From contig OX387204.1 of NCBI GenBank assembly GCA_947561715.1, forward strand, positions 2,547,001 to 2,611,000: a stretch of 64,000 nt of DNA. Direction: 5' to 3'. Below, piece by piece: positions 55,629 through 64,000 of this stretch. The position numbers were made by a program, and so were the translations under genes. How positions within the stretch are numbered: the stretch's first letter is position 1; every line of letters begins with the position of its first letter. The notes beneath the pieces are model-generated. The model was not told where the DNA came from, searched no databases, and saw only the letters and a program-made list of their open reading frames with translations. The stretch comes from Ascidia mentula. Taxonomy: Eukaryota > Chordata > Ascidiacea > Phlebobranchia > Ascidiidae.

Positions 55629-56565
55629 GAACGTCTCAAAAAATTCCTTTCCGTGTCGGGGTCGTAATTTCTGTGTGCTTTTTATTTATTGTCTGTATCT
55701 ATGTATTTTTTGCGTTTGTACGATTTCCATTCCCCGAAGGAAGTTTATAAAACCAATTTCCCCGCCTAATATTTCGTTGAAGTTGCAGTGATTTCTATGT
55801 AATTTATCTTTGTACTTCTATTACTACCGTCGTTGCATCTACGTCACAGCCCACGACCGTTGCGCATGCGCACAAGACCTTAATTTCGCGCTTCGTCGCA
55901 CGCGATTTGCTATGTTTGCCGAATCTACGCTTGCCATTTGACCGTAATTGAACTTGTGTTTTCAAATTGTTTTTTTGTGAAGCGAAGCTGCGGGAGACGA
56001 GCTTGTAGTTTTATCGTTTGTTCGTTTTGTTTTCCTGCTCCCTTTCCGCGCCACAAGTACGTGTCCATGGCTCGTTTCCATGTAAACGGTATTGTTTGCG
56101 GGGAATCACCTCACCTTGACAGTCATACCTCATCAGGGCGGGAGTTTGTCACAGGGCGAATCAAAATTTACTTTTTTCACGATTCGTTCCAAATTTGTGC
56201 CCCTTTGTTGCTTGAACAAACAAATCCTATTATGACACAACAAGAACATAACATAATGCAAGTGGAGTTTTGGCTCGCCCTGTGTTTGTACTGTTCGCTG
56301 AATTTGCCAAAACGACTTCGAACTCGCGTGGAATCCCTGTTTCGCGGAGAATGAAAAGTTCGCGCGAAGTGCAATAATATGGGAACCCAAACTAACTTTT
56401 TTGTACGACGTTTTGTCTTTTTTTACTCGCGCGAAATCGAATTGGAAACACTGCCAAAAAACGTCACAAAACAACCTACAAATATTCTGTACTCAAGAAC
56501 CGCCGAATGTTGCTCGCGAATTTTTTCTTATTGCTTTCTTTTAAAGGCCCGACGCCGCCAGACGC

Positions 56566-56573
56566 TGTACATA
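56566..56573 (+). promoter_or_regulatory. Pumilio (PUF) response element 1 in DACH 3' UTR
   Basis: TGTACATA matches the UGUANAUA PUF consensus; it is part of a 12-nt sequence repeated 54 nt downstream. Confidence 0.5.
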
Positions 56574-56619
56574 TGATCTGCTCTATGGCACGCCCTGGCC
56601 ACAATAGTAATTAAATCGT

Positions 56620-56627
56620 TGTACATA
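56620..56627 (+). promoter_or_regulatory. Pumilio (PUF) response element 2 in DACH 3' UTR
   Basis: Second TGTACATA, again followed by TGAT. Paired PUF sites at this spacing are typical of regulated messages. Confidence 0.5.
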
Positions 56628-56747
56628 TGATGCGGAGACCGTTCGGAATTCTCCGTTCGTGTAATTGTTTGCTGCTGTATATTCCTCTTTTTCCCGCCCC
56701 CACCCCTGTCGTGTACCACGTGATCGAATACGTTGTTTTGAGTTTAC

Positions 56748-56753
56748 AATAAA
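56748..56753 (+). terminator. Candidate DACH poly(A) signal
   Basis: AATAAA 1.1 kb after the stop, followed by GT-rich sequence (CATTTGTGTCATGC). Another AATAAA at 55584 lies inside the last coding exon. Confidence 0.5.
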
Positions 56754-56770
56754 GCGGAGAAGCTTTGCAA

Positions 56771-59164
56771 GTTGCAGCGCATTTGTGTCATGCTGAAAGG
56801 TTGTTGGAGCTTTGAATGTAACACCCAGGCCCCTGAAAAGGGGTTCAATGTAATATAGTCTAGGGAGCTCATGAATATAAGGACTTCTTTTCCGTAAGGG
56901 TTTGGTACCCCCTACAATTGAATGTTGACTCAAAAAACTGGCCTTGCTTTATTTGTTTCTTTCTCTCCCAAGGCCCCTGGTATAACAGCTATAGGATTCC
57001 TACTGTATATCTGAAAAGACTCCAAAAAAACCGTCCTGCTGTACAGTTGTATAAACCAATTAATCAGTGCAAATGGTCATGCTCTTCACAAAAACAATCA
57101 GCTCCTCGTGGAGTCGTAGCGTGAAGTATTCCATGTACGTATTGTATGCGGACAGAATAGGTGTGTCCACTTTATGCGATGTGCAAACTGACGTGCAACC
57201 AGTATAAAACCGCAGGTGAAGTATGTTTGGAAAGCGTGTGCCACTGCAATTTACCTGAAACAAACGCAATTATCATTTTAGTAGCAATTGCAGACCAATT
57301 ACCTGGGGCAGAAATGCCGCAAAATCCTCTACAACCAATCAGCAAGCGGCGCTCGGCAAATTACCTTATCAGCGAAGTATGTACCGTGAACTTGTGGTAT
57401 TTGTTAAACCAACTTGTGCGGCGGAGCAACAGATTGCGTGCCATTGGCCTTGAGTCAGAGGAAACAATACGTTTCAGAAGCTTTGATTTTTGGGTCGGGC
57501 CAGCGAAAAACAAAAAGTTAATTGGGAGTGGTCAGATATTTGGGATTTTTAGGTTTTACTATATATCAATATACGCTGACATTTTGATAATATAACTGCA
57601 CCTAAACATGGATAGTGATGTAATATAATTCAGGTCGGTCTATAAATGTTTAGGGCTTCACGTGGTGTTGTTTTAACATGCTGCCTAATGCCAGTCGCGA
57701 CCATCGCACGAAAAGCATATGTTTAATATTTTATACCATAGTAACTGACAGAATGTCATTTAATTGGTTAAAAAGAGACATTTATTAAGTAGGCCTATAT
57801 CTTACCGCGAGATGGCGCTGTCGAGTCGCAAAAGTTTGCCGAGGCGGCAGCAGAAGTTTTTTTTGCGCGTAAAGCGGCTCGAAACGGCAATGATAAAATT
57901 ACACAAACTCCAAATATTTTTACTGACGTTTTTCTGAGAGTTTTCTATTTTGTTTTGCCCCCCCAAAAAAGTAATGAAAAAGTACCAGGGAAAAAAAAGC
58001 AATGTCCACTGTAAAGTTCTTGTTCGAGAAATATGTGTTCATAAACCAGACTGATGTTTCTAAAAGATATTTATGTTTTGTTAATGAGGCCTAAATAAAC
58101 ACCTAAATATAGTCTCCCAACGGTCCATCACTATCTTTGTATGGGCCATCTTACTCTATGAAGTTATATGTTTGGTTTACAATGCGCCCACCTAAAAACA
58201 GTCTTCCACCGGCCGTCACTACGACCTGTAACAACAACAGGACAATTGCACTGACGCCGGTCAATAAGTTGCGCCACAGAATTACAAGACGATGTCGCCA
58301 AGAAGATTGTGACGTAACACTGTTGTCACCGCGACCAGTCGCTTAATTTTATCGAGCGCTGGGACGACGATGGTTTTTGCGTGTAGAAAACAACGTCATA
58401 AGATTATTTCGCGTAGGCATTTACAGCAACATGTATTATTTTAAATGTAAACAAATACATTACAGTGCGCTGTGTCCATGCCCTATGTCATAATACTGTG
58501 TGCTGTGCCCTTCGGTGTGAATACATAATTTTTCAAAATAGTTTGTAATAACCTTCGTTTAGCAAATAAACGGAACATTACAGTTAGCCTGGCCAACATA
58601 TTTTTTCTTGAAAAGAGTCGCTTATCTTTCACGACTACGTGTTTTAGCGGCTGACGTAGAACTTACTTTGGAGGTGAATTTTCCTGCAAAATAATGATTT
58701 CGTGAAAACATTTTGACACTAGTTTTTGCAGTTTGATTTACGCATCGCTTGTCTTTCTAAAACACCAAAACACAACTTTTGCCAGTCTTCGTTGGGCAAC
58801 CGGCGTACAATTTTTTGTCCGGTTCTACCAAACAGTCACCGTTTAAATCGGGCGTAGTTTTGTCTCCTAGGCACGCGTGCCGGACAAAAGCCCATTGGGT
58901 CGATACATGAGTCACAATCGGTTGGTGGGCGTCGTCCCACACGTGTGTACGCAAGGTGGAGGGACTCGGGTGCGCATTGGCGAGTGTGTGTGCGTGCATG
59001 GGGCCATGACGCCGAGCACGCGTTTTCCTCATCGATGCGCGTCCGACCGTGTGTACGGTTTGCCTCAGACAGTTAAAGTAGGAAAAGGCTGGCCGCTGCA
59101 GCTGAGTCGATTTTAGCGCGGCCCAAGAAGAGATATAACGGTTATTTCAGACGATTGTATAAGC
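56771..59164. other. Intergenic between DACH and TMEM131
   Basis: No supported gene. The 144-codon plus frame at 57161-57595 is the longest but matches nothing I recognise. CpG-rich DNA at about 58860-59130 is the likely TMEM131 promoter. An acceptor-like TTATTTCAG ends at 59150, 14 nt before the TMEM131 ATG. Confidence 0.45.
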
Positions 59165-62100
59165 ATGGCTACCGCCAAGTCAAGAAAAGAGCAAGCTAAA
59201 CAAGATTACAAAGCAAGATACTGCCGCTGTGTTGTGACTGTACTGCAGTTCGTCGCGTTTTGCCAGAACGTTTCCAACATAGCCGCTCAAGGTAATATGC
59301 TAGTGATGCTATACGTGTTTTCGTTTGGTGAACGTCCATTATCGTGACTGCCTTTATTCAGATGTTAAACAACACTTAAAACAAAACACAGTTTGGGCCT
59401 GCTCCAAAACACTGTTTTGATCCAATAACAAAGAACTGCACGCTTGATTACAAGCAATTGCAGGTTGTGTATATGTCCCACAGACGTGTATACATAATAA
59501 CTCAATTCGACGAATGTAAGAACAGTCATACACCCATGTCTAATAGTATGTTTTTTTTTACAGTACCACTGTACAACTCTTTCCTATGCTTAGGATTAAG
59601 CAGAAAAAGCTAAACTTATTAAATAATAACAAGGAAGTGAGTTGTCCAGTACTTGCTTACCTCATTTTCCAGAAAAACAGATAACAATGGCTAATGATAA
59701 GATATAAATATGCAAAACTCAATGAAAATTAAAATATTTGCTTTGTGTTGCATAAGTGTTCCGTTATAGCTCGAGGGCATAAATGGTAAATAATTAATCT
59801 TGCAACTAAATAAAATATAAAACCCCCAGCAAATAACACTGAGGGTCCATAGTAAAACATTTTTTTGAGCATTTTCATTTCACAAACCTGCTATTGTCCC
59901 ACCTTTGTAAATTCTTTAACAAACAATGTATTAAATCCTACAAGATATTTTATTTTGGAAGGGTTTGTGTATAGCATAAAAACAGTTGCCTTAATCACGT
60001 CAAATTTAACACAATAACATCTTCTGTTGCATCTTTTGATTAGTGTTTAATTGTCAAGTATTCATAAAGCACACTTGCTAAAATGTCAAAGGTGTTGTAG
60101 TTTGTATTATTTTAATTAATTATTTTATTTAGTCTCCTATTAATGCCCCCTTTTATTACCCTTTTTATGGCATAAGTCGAAGCACCAGAAAACCAATTTA
60201 AAATTGTAATTAATAATTTTAATTGTGGTCTAATTGTCAGGTTAATTGGAACTAAGTTTTGAAATTAATGTTTTTCGTATTACTGCTTTATGTAAGGTTT
60301 ATGCAGCTAAAATGTAATTCTAACATGTGCCCTGCATTTTTTATTGTGATACTTTATATGGATATTATCTTAGCCACATGTACCAAATTCTTACCATTGA
60401 CTTTATTCAGATACCATACTAAATTTTGTAAAAATTATTGAAGTTTACCTACTCTGTCCAATTTCAAACCTCGGTCAGCTGATGTAAGTTAGTTGTCTCC
60501 TGGTACACCCTGGGCAACTTTATTTTTGTGGTTTTCATTTCAGTACCTTGGGGTTGGTTTCCCAGCGCTTCAGCTGTTAGTTTTAATGGGCGTGTTATCC
60601 CATGTGTTTGTGCTGTGATTTAAAGCAGTTGCCCTACTACATGTTACTGTCTAGAGTGTCATCTGCATTTGTATTTGCCTTACATCATAGGTAATGCAAC
60701 AAACAGCTGTGACCAAACTTGACTGCAGTATGATCAATGCGTATAAATCACACAAAACAAGCTATTTTGAATATTAAAGATCGGCAATAATTTGTCAGAC
60801 AAACTATGTCATGTATTTTGATGGTGCTTGTTCCAATCTATTCATGGTTTTTTTATATGAACTACTGTACATATTTTCTTTACAATTGTACTGTATAAGT
60901 CCAAAAGCAATTTAAAGCTTAACAGTAATAGCACATATAAAGCAGACTATAACGACGCAATACAAGGACTGTTTTTGTTGATATTATACTTTCTGTATAT
61001 ATTGACAATTTGTGTTTTAGGGTATTTGAACTCAAATGTACAAGGCCATGAAGCCAGTCAAGATCCAGCGATGTTCGCAAGACAGGTACCAACTTAGCTT
61101 CATTGTTTTATAACTGGTAACTGCTTGTTTAAAATCAACTTATTTGGACAAATGTGATGTATATTGCTGGTGCTATGTGTGCATATTGTCTGGTAAATAT
61201 TACCAGTTGTTTGTTTACCAGCTATGATTACTAAACACACTTTAACAGGAAAACCATATGTCATGTCATGTTTTATTATTTGTTGTGTGTGCAGCGTTTT
61301 TAAGAATTCAATTTGTGTATAGTATACATGCAGTATCTTTGGTTTATTCTTTAATCTTTCTTTTCAGTCACAAAGTATTGATCCAGAGAACTTTGGTGAA
61401 ATGTAAGTGCTTGTGCTGTATGTTACTTGCATCAACAGATATAAATGAAAATATATTTTTCAGACCTTTTTTATCATCACACAATCGAATACAATTCGAT
61501 CCACCCTACCTTGATTTTGGATCGCAGTAAGTGCTTGTTCGACAAGACCCGAATCGAACATATTGTTTTAAATTTGTAATTGATAAATTGGCATTTGATG
61601 AATTGTCGGCATCCTTATAGTTAGTTTAACATATGACTGGAAAAATTTTAACCAGCCAATGAGTGATTACTAAAAACTTTGCCTCCCTGCTGAAATGCTT
61701 TCGCATTTCTGAGAAAAAAAGCAGGCGTTTGCTAATGAGTTGATTGTTTACAAACAACAGCACAAACTTGCAAGTTCCTAAAGTAGCTGAACTTGAGCTT
61801 GTTGCATAGTGTTACTGCATTTTTTTCAGACCAGTGGGAATACCAGTAACGAGACTGGTGTACATTTGCAACCCGAGCGAAACCAAACTACTCGAGCTTA
61901 TTTCAATTTCTGCGCGAACTTCACATTTTCACTCTTCGTTTTTTGACGAAAAGGTACATTTATGTAAAAGATATTGGCCATCAAATTGAAGGAACAAGTT
62001 TTATTTGTTTACATGTTACACTCTGTGCAGATTGTATATGCAAAAGCCAACACATCATTTGAAGTTGTGTTCCTAGCGCGTGTAATTGGGAATGTTGAAA

Positions 62101-63441
62101 ACACATTATTTATAAACACAGCGATAGGCACATTTTCATATCAAGTAAGTGACTTGTTTTTCTTTTAAGTTGGCACAAGGCCTATTTTCGGTGTAACAAA
62201 ACCGAATTCCTGAGGCAAACAATTGGTCAGAGCTTATTAAAACTGCTTCACACAGTATCGTGTTACCAAGCACTATTGTTGTTGTACCTAGTTAATGAAG
62301 CCCTTATTGTTATATCCTGAAACTGTTTAAACCCATTAGGTACGATAAAACCTTACTTTGTGAAACCACATCAGTGGAGAAAAATGCATTTGCTCAAACT
62401 CATGCATAAAACAACAGGAGATGTTTACTAACAGATTTTGCAAAGCATAATTGGGTATTCTAAATTACAATTAGGTGTGCATTTGGAAGCAACGCATAAT
62501 GCATGTTTTTATCAATGCTACAACTTTTGTCCTTACCTGTGGTTAGAGTAAAGCATGTACTTTAATCCTTGCACATCATTTAGGTTTTTGGTGTGGGTAA
62601 TGCAAACCCATACCGACTACGACCTTACCTAAATGCCAAGGTCTCATTAAACAGCACATTTTCACCATTAATCAGTATGCACAACCCCACTGGGACACCT
62701 TTGCAGGTAGGTGTATGTTGGAAATAATTCAATACCAAATCTAGTTTACTGAATACTATTTGTTATCAATATTTCAACAGTTGTGGTATAAAGCCTTTTC
62801 ATAGTAACTGCACTTAAAACATCACAAATCTTTGCACAAACATTTTTGTTTGCCAGGTAACCGAAATATATACGTCAAGCGGGTACCTGCACTTACAGTT
62901 ACCCACCGGTCATTATGAGACTGAGAAGAAGGCATGGGTATGTTGCATTCCTTGTGCATTCAACTTAAAACCCTGTGCACCCTTTTGTACAATTGCAATT
63001 AACAATTAGCTTTGTAGCTTGCAGTGTTCAGGAGATTTTGTGTGTAAATGTGCCTGACGACTGCTTTGCTCAATTGTGCACTGGGTGTCCTTACTCAAAG
63101 TCATAGGGTTGGAAATCCTATACACTTGTTTACTATGGCTTGCCATGTGGGCTTTCGTTTGTTATGGTAGCTTTATTAAAGTTTGTGGCCATTTTCAGCT
63201 ATTTTACCAGTTACTTTTCCTGTTATTGATACATAAATGTGACTAAGAGTTTGCTTTTAATAATAGCGTATGAATCATTTTGTTCACCAGGAAATTCCTC
63301 CTTATGAAACGAAACCTTTGATGAGGGCAAGTTTCCTAGGTCGTGTGGCTGACAATCACACAGCGTACATAAGGATTAAAACCAACAACACAGACACCAC
63401 ACAGTACTTAATCCTCCCTGTGGAAGTTGAAGTTTCATCAA
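59165..63441 (+). CDS. TMEM131: TMEM131, N-terminal part; continues past the right edge
   Basis: Nine exons in the window: 59165-59291, 61021-61085, 61368-61402, 61464-61526, 61830-61953, 62031-62144, 62584-62706, 62857-62937, 63291-63441; 294 residues, phases consistent, ending in phase 1. TMEM131 is an ER membrane protein whose lumenal PapD-like domain binds procollagen and whose tail recruits TRAPP for secretion (family knowledge). A hydrophobic segment at about residues 22-42 (CVVTVLQFVAFCQNVSNIAA) looks like a signal peptide. The PapD-like region follows: IQFDPPYLDFGSQPVGIPV, ISARTSHFHSSFF, VVFLARVIGNVENTLFINT, VFGVGNANPYRLRPYL, LHLQLPTG, EIPPYETKPLMRASF and YLILPVEVEVSS, all close to vertebrate TMEM131/TMEM131L. 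The transmembrane helix and tail lie outside the window. One gene stands for both vertebrate paralogues as far as can be seen. Confidence 0.93.
59292..61020 (+). other. TMEM131 intron 1 (1.7 kb)
   Basis: AT-rich, CpG-poor, no exon or repeat recognised. Confidence 0.5.
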
Positions 63442-64000
63442 GTAAGTTGTGAAACACTACTTCCTAATGTAACAGCATATGGTTTTCATGTTTGTGCTTG
63501 AAAGTTCTTTGCACAGACATTTTTTGTACCAAGTTTGCACAAAGACTGACTTGATACTTTTCTAAAAGCATAAGATTGTTTTATTTTTGTGCTTTTGTTT
63601 CTTTGATACGTCTTCACCATAGTAAAATTAAAAAACGCTTCATAAAGGTTGAAGTATTCCTTTTAAAGACCTTGGTGTTTAAAAGACAATTGGTAATTTG
63701 CTTGTAAGTGGGTATTTGCCTGAACACACAAGAGCTTGTGATCAAAATGAATTGAGTGCATCTCTCTGAGTGTATGTAGTGCTCTTTAAGAGACAACCAT
63801 CAATGATTGGCATTCTTAATATCCAACACTCCAAATTTTAATGTGCCAAATGTGCACAATCTCTATTGAATTAAAAAATGACAAATTCCAGTATTACAGC
63901 CCCACAAAAACAGTCTTAATTAATTTCCACATTGATTTTAACCCTCTGTCAACACTCTAGCTTTGTTTGGAAAACAATAAAGTAGGACCTGCTCGGGCCT
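63442..64000 (+). other. Start of TMEM131 intron 9
   Basis: No further TMEM131 exon found. The acceptor-like CTCTAG at 63960 leads into an early in-frame stop in the required phase, so it is not used as a coding exon. Confidence 0.45.

Larger units (their letters stand above)
55629..56770 (+). other. DACH: DACH 3' UTR
   Basis: Inferred from the stop to the first good poly(A) hexamer. It contains two identical TGTACATATGAT copies with Pumilio cores. The 138-codon frame at 55938-56354 has no domain and is taken as chance. Confidence 0.6.

Noticed and set aside
57161-57595. 144-codon frame between DACH and TMEM131
   Set aside because: No family resemblance and no splice or promoter support; possible but not supported as a gene.
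57609-58134. Inverted CATCACTATC copies about 520 bp apart, as ends of another MITE
   Set aside because: Only about 10 bp match, flanks show no target duplication, and the ends do not resemble a known family.

Overview
This is animal nuclear DNA, most likely from an ascidian tunicate such as Ciona. The evidence is compact intron-bearing genes with GT..AG introns, proteins close to but distinct from vertebrate orthologues, splice-acceptor-like sequences just upstream of several start codons (as expected with spliced-leader trans-splicing), and a sharp contrast between CpG-poor gene bodies and CpG-rich regulatory DNA. Species is inference; the protein identities come from reading translated exons against known families.

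Layout: (1) 776-818, minus: a possible first coding exon of an unidentified gene running off the left edge. (2) 1910-4745, minus: a complete 9-exon Wntless gene (Wnt cargo receptor). (3) 6262-11050, minus: a complete 13-exon dihydropyrimidinase/CRMP gene that keeps all metal ligands of the enzyme yet ends in a CRMP-like tail. (4) 12226-13724, plus: a complete 6-exon TMEM33 gene, divergent from (3). (5) 14699-15148: a 450-bp hAT-type MITE with a perfect 8-bp target duplication. (6) 15157-20511: CpG-rich upstream DNA. (7) 20537-55628, plus: an 18-exon dachshund (DACH) gene over 35 kb, only 2.1 kb of it coding, with large CpG-rich introns carrying candidate promoters and factor sites. (8) 59165 to the right edge, plus: the first nine coding exons of TMEM131.

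The most unusual feature is in DACH intron 15. A 369-nt element on the minus strand (54484-54852) contains a complete canonical hammerhead self-cleaving ribozyme, and both ends of the insertion fall exactly at the predicted cleavage site: the missing strand of stem I is at the opposite end. This is the structure expected of a genomic copy of a monomeric self-cleaved RNA (a retrozyme-like element).

The genes do not form a pathway. WLS, TMEM33 and TMEM131 all act in the secretory membrane system and, with DPYS, look like broadly expressed genes; DACH is a developmental transcription cofactor in its own large regulatory domain.
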